The translations under genes were made by a program, and so were the position numbers. The notes beneath the pieces are model-generated. The model was not told the origin of the DNA. It did no database searches and saw only the letters and a list, made by a program, of their open reading frames with translations. A stretch of DNA of 64,000 nucleotides from Paenibacillus jilunlii (GTDB lineage Bacteria; Bacillota; Bacilli; Paenibacillales; Paenibacillaceae): assembly GCF_900102965.1 (NCBI RefSeq), contig NZ_FNGM01000004.1, positions 1-64,000 on the forward strand, given 5' to 3'. Shown here piece by piece: positions 1-8,261 of the stretch (within the stretch, counting starts at the first letter, position 1; every line of letters begins with the position of its first letter).

Positions 1-909
1 GTCCGTGCGACCGATCCGTCCGGCTTGTACGCAGACATGGAAAGTACGCTGAATTTCGTACCGGAGCCAGTATCTCATGCGGTCATTCAGATGACGGGTT
101 CGCTGACGCAAATCGACCTGAACGAATATTTCATCGACCGGGATCACGAGGCGCTGTCGTTCGGACTGTACGGCGATTCGTATACGAGCAATGCCGTGAG
201 TACTTGGCTGGACGGTAATGTGCTGACCATTTCCGGCACCATTGTCACTCCGATGTCGCTGCACATCACGGCAACAGACGGCCATGGCTGGTGGGCGTAC
301 AACACGGCTGCTGTGCAGGGTACACCTGTCGAGGGAGGGGACAACTTAGCCCCGCTAACCTTGAGCCAGCCGATGGTAATCTATAATGCCACGGATGATT
401 ACTTCATGCAGCCATTCTTTAACTTGGATGAGCTGTTCCGAGACCCGAACGGAGACTGGTTGTCTTATTCCATCGTACAGAATCCAGACCCGCAAAGCGG
501 TCTGAGTCTTAGCTTGAATGGCGGATACTTGTCCATCGGCGGTACTCCGACAGCACCGACAGCCTTTACCGTGCGTGCAACAGACCCGTCCGGCTTGTAC
601 GCGGATATGCAAAGCATACTGAATTTTGTGCCGGAGGCAGTATCTTATGCGGTTATTCAGGCGAATGGTCCGCTGACGCAAATCAACCTGAACGAGTATT
701 TCATCGACCGGGATTATGAGGCATTGTCGTTTGGACTTAATAGCTATTCGGGCACGAGCTATCCTGTAAGTACCTGGCTGGACGGCAATGTGCTGTTTAT
801 CTCCGGTGTGATCGCGAGTCCGATGTCGATTCAGATCTCTGCGACGGACGGCCATGGCTGGTGGGTAAATAACTCTATCCGAATTGACAAGGACGGAACA
901 AGCCAATAA
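1..909 (+). CDS. Repeat-built surface protein with Ig/cadherin-like domains, 3' part only
   Basis: The reading frame is open from base 1, so the 5' end lies outside the window. The 302 visible residues consist of two alternating beta-sandwich-type modules. One has a core like LNEYFIDRD, STWLDGNV and ATDGHGWW; the other has FNLDELFRDPNGD, LSIGGTP and VRATDPSGLYADM. The pair repeats with a 570-bp (190-residue) period: bases 1 to about 340 match 571 to about 890 with many silent changes. Such D/N-rich modules resemble dystroglycan-type cadherin-like or putative Ig domains of secreted and S-layer proteins (family knowledge, not searched). The protein stops soon after the last module without a visible anchor, so any anchor or signal peptide must be upstream. 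The next gene starts 27 bases downstream, which suggests cotranscription. Confidence 0.75.
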   Translation, partial: VRATDPSGLYADMESTLNFVPEPVSHAVIQMTGSLTQIDLNEYFIDRDHEALSFGLYGDSYTSNAVSTWLDGNVLTISGTIVTPMSLHITATDGHGWWAYNTAAVQGTPVEGGDNLAPLTLSQPMVIYNATDDYFMQPFFNLDELFRDPNGDWLSYSIVQNPDPQSGLSLSLNGGYLSIGGTPTAPTAFTVRATDPSGLYADMQSILNFVPEAVSYAVIQANGPLTQINLNEYFIDRDYEALSFGLNSYSGTSYPVSTWLDGNVLFISGVIASPMSIQISATDGHGWWVNNSIRIDKDGTSQ

Positions 910-936
910 TCCCAAGACATCAAGAAAGGATAAACT

Positions 937-2415
937 ATGGATCCCAGACACAAGCTGCTATCGGATTTGATTCTGAGCGAGCGATATGAAGAAGCTGAGC
1001 AATTAGGTAAAAAGCATGTGCAAGAATTTCCTATCGACCCTCAGGGGTGGCTGCTGCTAGGTGAAGCTTTAATGAATCAGGGTCATGGACAAGCTGCACA
1101 AAAGCTATTCAACCGATCCGTATTGCTTGATCCCAAAGCAACATGGATGTCATTTATGCAAAAAGAGCTGCAGAAAGTACCCTTGGGAGAAGTCAGTGAT
1201 GAGCTCAAACAATTGCTCTCCGTTCCGGAGGTGACCGTCTCCGCTGCCATTATTGTTAAGGATGAAGAACGGAGCATCGAAAGATGCATTCAAAGCATAC
1301 TGAACGCGGTCGATGAAATTATCGTTGTAGATTCAGGATCAACCGACCAGACCTTGTCCATCCTGCGGAAATTTCCGCAGGTCAAGGTCTATCAAATGAA
1401 GTGGAATGACAGTTTTGCTGAACTGCGCAATGAAGCGCTGAGCCATGTCCATTCCCAATGGGTATTCTGGCTGGATGCGGATGAATGGCTGCATGAGGAG
1501 GATCGTGGCCTGATCCGCCTTACCGCCGGCATTTTCAGCAGGCTGAAAGAATTAATTCCGGCATTGCAGCCGTGTATCGTCAACTATGTGAAGGACGGAA
1601 CGCTTCAGGAATTTTCTGTTCCCCGCCTGTTCCCGACGGATAAAGATATTTACTTCAGCGGCAGAATTCATGAACAGATTGCTACAGCGGAAGAGGGCAT
1701 CTTTACTACCCGCGTTCTGCATAAACCGGTAGGTATCCGTCTACATCATGACGGCTACGAGCCTCAGATCAAAGCCGGAAAGGACAAGGCGAACCGCAAT
1801 CTCAAGCTTTTGGAACTGATGACAGAGGAAGAACCGACGAATCCCGGCTGGTGGTACTTTCTTGGCAGGGAAACGATGGATTCCGAGGGCAGCAAACGGT
1901 CATTGGAATGCTTTGAGAAGGTGATAGAATACGGCAAAGATAACCGGCATTTTGGACGTATGGCTGAAGTCTACATGCTAATGGGGAAGATTCATAATTC
2001 ACAGAGCCGCCTTGACCAGGCAGAGGAGTACTACCGGAAAGCTCTGGCGCTGCATCCCGACTATCCGGACGCCCACTTCCATCTGGCGAGTATTGCCACT
2101 CTGAAAGCCCAGAAGCTGCTGAGTACCGCCATGAAGCATGTACAACTCGCAGCTACCGGGTTTCATACGTATCGCGGTCCGGTTGTTCCGGATCAGGATA
2201 TCTGCCATTGGAAGGCAGACGCGCTGAAGGCCGATATTTTTGTGCAGAATGGTCAAATCGCTGAAGGTGCTGCCCTGCTGCGTTCTTTGAAGCTTAAAGC
2301 ACCTAATCAAAAGGTCATCAGCGAAAAAATAAAGTACATTGAAAAACAAAAACAGCAGTTGCTGCTGCAAAACCTTAGACTCTCCAATTTTGAAAGGAGG
2401 GATATCGGTGAATAG
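937..2415 (+). CDS. TPR-containing family 2 glycosyltransferase
   Basis: The start ATG follows an AAGAAAGGA site by about 7 bases. Residues 1-75 look like TPR helices (GWLLLGEALMNQGHGQAAQ). Residues about 97-200 form a GT-A fold of family GT2: SAAIIVKDEERSIERCI, then VVDSGSTDQT, then the metal-binding WLDADEW. The C-terminal part returns to TPR units (AEEYYRKALALHPDYPDAHFHLA). Proteins of this build transfer sugars from nucleotide donors and are often dedicated to one protein acceptor, such as a glycosylated peptide or surface protein (family knowledge). Sitting directly after a repeat-built surface protein, it may glycosylate that protein (inference). Its last bases overlap the start of the FecR gene, so translational coupling is likely. 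Confidence 0.85.
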   Translation: MDPRHKLLSDLILSERYEEAEQLGKKHVQEFPIDPQGWLLLGEALMNQGHGQAAQKLFNRSVLLDPKATWMSFMQKELQKVPLGEVSDELKQLLSVPEVTVSAAIIVKDEERSIERCIQSILNAVDEIIVVDSGSTDQTLSILRKFPQVKVYQMKWNDSFAELRNEALSHVHSQWVFWLDADEWLHEEDRGLIRLTAGIFSRLKELIPALQPCIVNYVKDGTLQEFSVPRLFPTDKDIYFSGRIHEQIATAEEGIFTTRVLHKPVGIRLHHDGYEPQIKAGKDKANRNLKLLELMTEEEPTNPGWWYFLGRETMDSEGSKRSLECFEKVIEYGKDNRHFGRMAEVYMLMGKIHNSQSRLDQAEEYYRKALALHPDYPDAHFHLASIATLKAQKLLSTAMKHVQLAATGFHTYRGPVVPDQDICHWKADALKADIFVQNGQIAEGAALLRSLKLKAPNQKVISEKIKYIEKQKQQLLLQNLRLSNFERRDIGE

Positions 2416-4195
2416 AACATTTTGCAGGCTCATACTCTTATTTTCCTTTGTCGCTCTTCTAACATGCTCCTTCAACATTAAGATAGTTTCAGCAGAGAAA
2501 GGAGCAGCATACATTGACGAAGTCAGCGGAGAAGTAAGCGTTAAGCTTGCCGGTGGGGTCAAGACCGTTGCCGCGTTTGCCAATATGCCGCTATCTCAAG
2601 GAGATCAAATCCTTACAGGTGACGATGGGAGCGCGAAAATCAGGGTTGCTAAACCGGAATCCGTAAGTACCATCGGCCCAGATTCGCGGGTCTCGATTGC
2701 CAAACTTGACCGTAAGGCAGCAAGAAGCAAATTCTCGCTCAAACTGTGGACAGGTTCCATGTGGAATTCTGTAAATGCCCTTTCGGCAGGCGATGAAGCA
2801 GTCGTCGAAACCCCTGGTGCAAGACTCAATGTCCGTGGCACCAATTTTCTGGTCCGGGTTCAGGCAGACGGGACTTTATCCGTATTTGCCGCTTCCGGTC
2901 TTGTAGAGGCTGATCTTACAACGAAAAGTTCTTCCGGTGATGCATCAATCCTGGTGGCGCCTACACAACAACTTATTGCTTTTCCCGCCAACTTGCCCCG
3001 GGAGCTGCATAATGCACTGACTATTGTAGATGTTGAGGAATTGGTCAAGCAAAGCAATCCGTTCATTCTTAAGGCTATAATCGCCAGTACCTCTGCCATA
3101 ATTACAGAGAATAATGCTCTTATCCAGAGTTTGCAGAAGGACCTTAATACAAATACGCAGCCGGTCATTGAACGCGGCGGTGTCGAATCCGATATTTACA
3201 TTAGCAGTCAGCAGGACCTTCAGGCATATGCGGCCAACTTGAATAACTTCATCTCCAATGTCGCTTATGAAGCGGTCCGTGCGTCCAAGCTGGATTCGGC
3301 CGAGCTTACGAGATTTATTAAGGAGATCAACCGGAAAATTGCAGATTCGAGCCAAACCGTCCGCTTATCCGGTGTCGACCCAATCAATCCACTGGCAGGT
3401 GTCAACCCAATGTCAGCTGCTGAAAAAGAGCAAGAACGGATCCGTCTGGAGGCAGTGCTGAAGGAGATTGAGCAGAAGCAGCAGCTCCTGCAGAATGACT
3501 TCAAGGCCAATGTATCCCTGACCCTGCAGCAGCTAACGGACCTCAGAAATGATCTTGCTGCCGCTAACCAGTCAATTCTTGAGAAGCTGCAGGACGATGC
3601 GGAAAAAAGATACATCGCCCAGCTGTCACCGGAAGAGCTTGCAGTGTACAAAAAAAACAAACAGCAATTGGTAGCCGGACAACTGAATACGGCCGCTAAA
3701 CCTGCCGTCCCTGCCCCGGTGACGTCTGACAGCTCCTCCGCTGATCCGGAGATCACATTGGTTCAAACCAAAACGGAGACTGGCTTTAATCTGTCTATCC
3801 ATCTAAAGCAATTTACCGGATCAAGTGCTTTGTATGCGGCAGAGTTTCATTTTATCAGTGATCATTCGCTTGTGGCCGGCGGCTCCGGTGCAAGACTGCT
3901 GAACAATTCTTATTTCTCTCCCGCAAACAGTACGGAAGCGCTGAAGACTATTACGGGAGCCATGGGAAGCTCTCCGGTAATGAAGACGGAAACCATTTAC
4001 GCGGCAACACAGTTTGGAGCTGCATCCGATGTTGCGATTTCCGATGGAGTTCTTGCAACCATTCCTTTTAAGGTGACAGGGAGCGGAACACTGAAACTGT
4101 TTTATGTCAAAATTGTTGATAGCACGGGCAAGGCGATTCTGGAATTGACCGATGCAGCAGCAGGTTTACCGCCGGTTATTGTATACAGCAAGTGA
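2408..4195 (+). CDS. Secreted FecR-domain protein with cohesin-like C-terminal domain
   Basis: I choose GTG 2408, placed 7 bases after a GAAAGGAGG site; an upstream in-frame ATG at 2339 lies inside the preceding gene and has no site. The 595-residue product begins with a signal peptide (NRTFCRLILLFSFVALLTC, cut near VSA-EKG). A FecR-type domain follows at about residues 35-165 (GDQILTGDDGSAKIRV, ETPGARLNVRGTNFLV). The middle is a long helical Q/K/E-rich stretch, and the last 150 residues resemble a cohesin fold (FNLSIHLKQF, GVLATIPFKVTGSGTLKLFYVKI). FecR domains usually relay signals to ECF sigma factors, but none is encoded here, so this may be a structural cell-envelope version (inference). 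The stop overlaps the start region of the next gene. Confidence 0.8.
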   Translation: MNRTFCRLILLFSFVALLTCSFNIKIVSAEKGAAYIDEVSGEVSVKLAGGVKTVAAFANMPLSQGDQILTGDDGSAKIRVAKPESVSTIGPDSRVSIAKLDRKAARSKFSLKLWTGSMWNSVNALSAGDEAVVETPGARLNVRGTNFLVRVQADGTLSVFAASGLVEADLTTKSSSGDASILVAPTQQLIAFPANLPRELHNALTIVDVEELVKQSNPFILKAIIASTSAIITENNALIQSLQKDLNTNTQPVIERGGVESDIYISSQQDLQAYAANLNNFISNVAYEAVRASKLDSAELTRFIKEINRKIADSSQTVRLSGVDPINPLAGVNPMSAAEKEQERIRLEAVLKEIEQKQQLLQNDFKANVSLTLQQLTDLRNDLAAANQSILEKLQDDAEKRYIAQLSPEELAVYKKNKQQLVAGQLNTAAKPAVPAPVTSDSSSADPEITLVQTKTETGFNLSIHLKQFTGSSALYAAEFHFISDHSLVAGGSGARLLNNSYFSPANSTEALKTITGAMGSSPVMKTETIYAATQFGAASDVAISDGVLATIPFKVTGSGTLKLFYVKIVDSTGKAILELTDAAAGLPPVIVYSK

Positions 4196-4230
4196 AATGC
4201 ATGTTCAACATCCCTATCTGTGGAGGCCTT

Positions 4231-5823
4231 ATGACTTTATTGCGTAAATTTACATTGACTCTTGTTGTTGTCCTCCTGGTACTTGGTTCCTCATCCTATG
4301 CATCCGCTGCAGCAGCTCCCTTCTATAATGAAACGGGCGGACTGATCTCGCAAATCTCCAGACTCGCGGGCAGCGGAATGTTTGGCGAACAGGAAGGAAC
4401 CGCTTCGTCGGCTTCTTTCAGACAGACTGCGGGTTTGGCGGTCGGTGCAAACGATGAATTGTATATTTCCGATGCGCTGAACCACAAGATTCAAAAGCTA
4501 AGCTCCGGCCGCCTCAGCGTGTATGCCGGACCGCCTTCTTCAATTCTCAGAGATGCCGGCGGACAGCCCCTGGGAGCCCTTCTTGATGGCAGCCGGGAGC
4601 ATTCGTTGTTCCAAGCCCCTGTTGGCCTTGCTTTTGGGGCTGACGGAAGCCTTTACGTGGCAGACAGTGCCAATAACGCTATCCGTAAAATTGCTTCTTC
4701 TGGAGAAGTTACAACATTGTCGGGGAATGGGAAAATCGGTTCGGCCGACGGAAAAGGAGCGGCAGCGACCTTCTATCATCCCGAGGGGATTGCCGTTGCT
4801 GCCAACGGCGAAATATATGTTGCAGATACCTTAAATCACCTGATCCGTAAAATCAGTCCGGATGGAACCACCGTCACTCTAAACACCGCATCAGAGAGAG
4901 TGGTTGAGCGTTATCCAGGACTTGCGCTGCCTGCGGGTGATTTCAAGGATGGTGCGCTGGAACAGGCGTTGTTTAATGAGCCGACAGGACTTGCGCTGGA
5001 TGCCAAGGGGAATTTATACATCAGCGATTCCGGTAATCAGCGGATCCGCTACATAGACTTTTCCCTGAACCGGGTTAGCACCCTGGCCGGAGGAGACGCA
5101 GCGGTGTATGCCAGCAATGCTCTTTATGCTACGGAAGGGTACAAGAATGGCGCAGCGGACAAGGCGGCCTTCCATTTCCCGAAGGGCATCGCTCTTGATG
5201 CCGCCGGCGGTCTTCTGATAGCCGATTCCGGAAACCATGTGATCCGTTATCTCAAGAACGGTGCCGTAAGTACGGCGGCCGGCAGCCAAGCGGGGGAAGC
5301 CGGCTTTCAGGATGGTATTGAGAGCAGCGCTCTTTTTGATACCCCGCTGGATGTAGCCGTCGCCTCGAATGGAACCATTTATGTTGCGGATTCAGGCAAC
5401 AGCATGATCAGAGCAATCGCTCCTTACCGGCTGCCGGCGGGCATTTCCGCAAATCAGGCAGGAATCACCGTAATGGTCGGTACGCAACAGATTCAATTTG
5501 ACGCCAAGCCTGAAATTAGCAGGAACAGGGTGATGGTACCGGTGCGGCAAATTGCTGAAAGGCTTGGTTATACCCTTACATTCAGTAAAGACGGACAAAC
5601 CGTTACATTGGAGAAAGGGGGCCAAGCTATTGAGCTTTATCTGGGCTCCACAACCATCAAACGTAAAGCCCAGTCCGGAGCCGGAACAACCGGCAAAACG
5701 GACGCCGCCCCCTACGTCAAAAACCACCGTACCTTCGTTCCGCTCCGCTTCTTCGCCGAAGAAGCCGGCATGGATGTGCAGTGGGTCAAGTCCTATCAAA
5801 CAGCGATATTGCGCTACAAATAA
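4231..5823 (+). CDS. Secreted NHL-repeat protein with copper-amine-oxidase-type stalk domain
   Basis: Start ATG 4231 is preceded by TGGAGG and is followed at once by a clear signal peptide (LLRKFTLTLVVVLLVLG, cut near ASA-AAA). Earlier GTG 4192 and ATG 4201 would bury that signal. Residues about 40-400 hold five to six NHL-type beta-propeller blades with the recurring pattern GLAxGADGSLYVADSxNNAIRKI and variants. The last 120 residues form a stalk domain (MVPVRQIAERLGYTLTF and FVPLRFFAEEAGMDVQW), common on Paenibacillus exported proteins. The propeller probably binds a ligand or protein outside the cell; no catalytic motif is visible. It closes the cluster that starts with the repeat protein and ends at the terminator at 5855. 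Confidence 0.85.
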   Translation: MTLLRKFTLTLVVVLLVLGSSSYASAAAAPFYNETGGLISQISRLAGSGMFGEQEGTASSASFRQTAGLAVGANDELYISDALNHKIQKLSSGRLSVYAGPPSSILRDAGGQPLGALLDGSREHSLFQAPVGLAFGADGSLYVADSANNAIRKIASSGEVTTLSGNGKIGSADGKGAAATFYHPEGIAVAANGEIYVADTLNHLIRKISPDGTTVTLNTASERVVERYPGLALPAGDFKDGALEQALFNEPTGLALDAKGNLYISDSGNQRIRYIDFSLNRVSTLAGGDAAVYASNALYATEGYKNGAADKAAFHFPKGIALDAAGGLLIADSGNHVIRYLKNGAVSTAAGSQAGEAGFQDGIESSALFDTPLDVAVASNGTIYVADSGNSMIRAIAPYRLPAGISANQAGITVMVGTQQIQFDAKPEISRNRVMVPVRQIAERLGYTLTFSKDGQTVTLEKGGQAIELYLGSTTIKRKAQSGAGTTGKTDAAPYVKNHRTFVPLRFFAEEAGMDVQWVKSYQTAILRYK

Positions 5824-5854
5824 GCATCAGTTTTTGGGACATAATCAAGAGAGG

Positions 5855-5885
5855 ACGTCAGACTATACAGTCTGGCGTTTTTTTT
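5855..5885 (+). terminator. Intrinsic terminator after the surface-protein cluster
   Basis: A 10-bp stem (ACGTCAGACT with AGTCTGGCGT, one G-U pair), a 4-base loop ATAC and a run of eight T follow the NHL gene by about 30 bases. Confidence 0.85.
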
Positions 5886-5925
5886 GTATGGTTAGGCAGC
5901 TGAACAAGAGGGGGGATTGAGGATG

Positions 5926-6177
5926 GACCGGAGCTAAGATGACTACAAAAAGATGGAGGCGTGGAGCACGGACGGGATTCGGTTTGTGATGCGTCTGCGG
6001 GACCGGGCGTTCACCACCATTTTGTAGGAATCGCCCGTGGAGGCCGAGGGACGGATTACCAGAGATGCCAAGGTTCAAATGGGTCTTGCCGATCGTGCCG
6101 ACAAGAAAACATTACGGTTCATTGAATTACTATTCTTTCGCTATTCTTATTTCAGAGTTATTGCAACGCTAGTGTAA
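5926..6177 (+). pseudogene. Relic of an IS4-like transposase, C-terminal part
   Basis: In one frame the sequence reads DRS-stop-DDYKKMEAW, DGIRFVMRLRDRAF, TTIL-stop-ESPVEAEG, RITRDAKVQMG. This matches the usual order of IS4-family transposases around the second catalytic aspartate (DRxYxDYKKFxxW, then GIxFVxRLKxNA). There are two internal stops and no start, and the frame ends in unrelated sequence at 6177. No terminal inverted repeats were seen. It marks the left edge of the AT-rich accessory stretch. The assignment rests on motif memory only. Confidence 0.5.
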
Positions 6178-6181
6178 AAAA

Positions 6182-6223
6182 GCACTGAAATTCCGCTTAA
6201 CAGCTGAAATTCAGTGCCTTTTT
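6182..6223. terminator. Hairpin terminator, probably bidirectional
   Basis: GCACTGAAATT pairs with AATTCAGTGC (one bulged A), flanked by T5 on the plus side and A6 upstream, so it can end transcription in both directions. It lies just past the stop of the minus-strand HTH gene. A close copy occurs at 8037. Confidence 0.7.
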
Positions 6224-6234
6224 GCTATCTCAGA

Positions 6235-6468
6235 TTATTCCTTCCGTCGTACTTCGAACAAATTGTTAGGACTGACCTCAAAATAGAGACATAACTTCAT
6301 AATCAGTTCCGCTGAAATTTTCTTCTTTTCCATATTCGTATTATGCATTAATTCCATAATCGTTGTTCTTCGGTACCCGATTTCTTTGGACAACTTTAAT
6401 ACGGAAATATCATGCTTTTTTAGTAAAGTGTCCAATTTGCAGTAAAGGGTGTATTCATTAAATTCCAT
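6235..6468 (-). CDS. Small XRE-type helix-turn-helix regulator
   Basis: The 77-residue frame starts at the ATG at 6468, six bases after GGAGG on the minus strand; an upstream ATG at 6534 has no such site. Residues 8-70 form a Cro/C1-type HTH (LDTLLKKHDISVLKLSKEIG, then RRTTIMELMHN, then LIMKLCLYFEVSPNNLFEV). Lone repressors of this size are typical of mobile or defence-associated DNA. It diverges from the small hypothetical frame at 6566, which it could control. The sequence is AT-richer than the core genes, fitting horizontal origin. Confidence 0.8.
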   Translation of the reverse strand: MEFNEYTLYCKLDTLLKKHDISVLKLSKEIGYRRTTIMELMHNTNMEKKKISAELIMKLCLYFEVSPNNLFEVRRKE

Positions 6469-6565
6469 GTTGCTCCTCCAGAATTTGAGAATTGGTTGCA
6501 CTTTTAAAGCATTAATAAACGACATGCAAATCATATTAAATACATCTGTCCGTTGTAACCAGTTT

Positions 6566-6874
6566 ATGAATAAAATTATTAATGTGAACTATTATAGTAT
6601 TTTTCAGGTATTATATGAGTTGAAAAATGAATATCTTTTGAATGATCCTATTCCGGTCTCAACATTTAAACATCTGTACAGTATTAATCCAATCGAAGCC
6701 CTTTCCCGATTTTATCTGGAGAATGTAGACACCTTGGATTATTGGGAGTGGAAACAAGCCGGAGGCTCAATTGAGCTGGCCATTAATTTCAGAAGTGCTA
6801 ATCCTACTTTAACGTTAATCGAAGCTATTGAAAAGGCAGAGCGGGTGCGAGGAATAACAAAGGCGCTTAAATGA
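6566..6874 (+). CDS. Hypothetical protein, about 102 residues
   Basis: An open frame runs from at least 6449; I place the start at ATG 6566, but ATG 6524 is equally possible, and neither has a clear ribosome site. The product has no recognised motif. It is hydrophilic, with a WEWKQAGGS segment followed by a helical C-terminus (LTLIEAIEKAERVRGITKALK). It sits divergent to the HTH gene. It could be a real small accessory protein or a decayed remnant. Confidence 0.35.
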   Translation: MNKIINVNYYSIFQVLYELKNEYLLNDPIPVSTFKHLYSINPIEALSRFYLENVDTLDYWEWKQAGGSIELAINFRSANPTLTLIEAIEKAERVRGITKALK

Positions 6875-6990
6875 GATATCTATTGGATCAGCACATTTGC
6901 TCATACACAAAATTACATAGTAACGACTAAGTGCTGGTTTAGGTGTTTGTGCTTATATGACAAACCAGAGATATAAATGTGGGGGAAACA

Positions 6991-7551
6991 GTGAGAACAA
7001 TAGTGTGCCTGATCCGTCATGCGGAATCTCTCTATGTAGAGGGACAAGAACGTGAGAGAGGACTATCTGAACAAGGGAAGTCTGATGCTGTGAGAATTAA
7101 ATCTATTTTGCAAAAACAGCCTATAGATCTGTTTGTCTCCAGCCCTTATGCAAGGGCAATTCAGACGATTCAGCCTTTGGCTGAGGTACAGCAGAATGAA
7201 ATCCTTTTGATGGAGAATTTGCGAGAACGAACAATTGGAAATATAGCAGAACTTAGTTTTGTAGAAGCTAAGCGGAGGGTTTATCAGGATTTTGCGGCTG
7301 TGTTCGAGGGGGGAGAATCCAGCGCTGAAGCGCAGGCTCGCGCTGTTGGGGAGTTTAAACTTTTATTGGAGAAATATGAAGGGAAGACTCTTGTCGTCGG
7401 TACGCACGGTGATATTATGACCCTACTGATGAATTATTTTGATTGTCAGTATGGTTATGATTTCTGGCAATCTACGACAATGCCTGATATCTACCGCTTA
7501 GAATTTAAGGGTAGAATGCTTGCCCAAGTAAGGCGGGAGTGGGAGATCTGA
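6991..7551 (+). CDS. Histidine phosphatase (phosphoglycerate mutase-like) family protein
   Basis: The catalytic histidine motif is LIRHAES near the N-terminus. The second motif GTHGD lies at about residue 137, and SSPYARAIQTIQPLA matches the usual substrate pocket strand. GTG 6991 follows GGGGGAA by about 4 bases; GTG 6979, four codons earlier, is the alternative. At 186 residues it is a normal length for short-branch phosphatases. The substrate cannot be predicted. It stands alone in an AT-rich region. Confidence 0.85.
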   Translation: MRTIVCLIRHAESLYVEGQERERGLSEQGKSDAVRIKSILQKQPIDLFVSSPYARAIQTIQPLAEVQQNEILLMENLRERTIGNIAELSFVEAKRRVYQDFAAVFEGGESSAEAQARAVGEFKLLLEKYEGKTLVVGTHGDIMTLLMNYFDCQYGYDFWQSTTMPDIYRLEFKGRMLAQVRREWEI

Positions 7552-7677
7552 ATGTCAGTCAAACGAACCCTTAGTAAACGGTGATCGTGGAAGATACTAC
7601 TTGCTCGATGCGATATGACGTACAATAGAGGAGATACCAGCATTTGAAGCATGGACAATAAAGTTATGTAATGTCTG

Positions 7678-7839
7678 GTGCGAATGTATAGTGCCCATGA
7701 AATCCCTGGTCTTTCGCACCTGGATTATTATTTGTATAAAAGTTGGAATAAACATTACTGACGCTTTGCATCCAACGCAATAAAGTGGATTTAAGAATGC
7801 TGAAAATTGGCTTGTGATGTTTTTAAGTGCGAAATCGCT
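7678..7839 (+). promoter_or_regulatory. CRISPR leader relic, type I-C-like (copy 1)
   Basis: The sequence starts with an inverted pair GGTGCGAA ... TTCGCACC (7678-7685 and 7713-7720), contains ATGAAATCCC, and ends in GAAATCGCTG directly against the first repeat. The same order occurs at 10631-10809 before the lone repeat. This head is typical of I-C leaders (from memory). No cas gene precedes this copy. Confidence 0.65.
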
Positions 7840-8006
7840 GTCGCTTCCTATGTGGGAGCGTGGATTGAAATGGACAAAGGATATGAGTATCAGCCTATTG
7901 CGAGCGAGTCACTCCTTACGTAAGGAGCGTGGATTGAAATCTCCAATGGTGCCTCACGTTCGGCCCAAAATAGAATCGCTCCTTACATAGGAACGTGCAT
8001 CGAAAT
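7840..8006 (+). CRISPR. Degenerate type I-C-like CRISPR array, three repeats and two spacers
   Basis: Repeats lie at 7840-7871, 7908-7940 and 7975-8006 (32-33 bases). Each has a short palindromic core (CTCCTTACGTAAGGAG in the second) and ends in GCGTGGATTGAAAT, the classic I-C repeat tail. The third is decayed (ACGTGCATCGAAAT), as expected of a terminal repeat. The spacers are 36 and 34 bases, a normal I-C length. No cas genes are adjacent, so the array is probably inactive unless served by a locus elsewhere. Confidence 0.85.
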
Positions 8007-8036
8007 AGTTAGAGAGAAAGCTGTAACAGCAAAAAA

Positions 8037-8075
8037 AGCACCGAAATTCCGCCTAAGCCGAATTCGGTGCTTTTT
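8037..8075 (+). terminator. Hairpin terminator downstream of the CRISPR relic
   Basis: GCACCGAAATTC pairs with GAATTCGGTGC (one bulged A), followed by T5 and preceded by A7. It closely resembles the hairpin at 6182, including the inner ATTCCGC. Bases 8076-8261 hold no supported gene. Confidence 0.65.
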
Positions 8076-8261
8076 CAATCTGAGTTTATTCTTTGCGGCA
8101 TACAGAAGGTATATCGTTCCATTTTGCTCCTCCGATGATGAAGCAACCAACCAACTGTACAAGGAACCTGTGCCTATGCTTAACCTACATGAAAAAATAA
8201 GCAGCAGGGTTTGATTGGTGGCCACCTTTGAACTAACACGGAAACGGAAAGTCTAGATTAT

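Noticed and set aside
355..951. 198-residue minus-strand frame
   Set aside because: Shadow of the repeat protein; Arg/Cys-rich composition is typical of antisense reading.
7983..8225. 80-residue minus-strand frame
   Set aside because: It covers the last CRISPR repeat and a terminator hairpin; no ribosome site.
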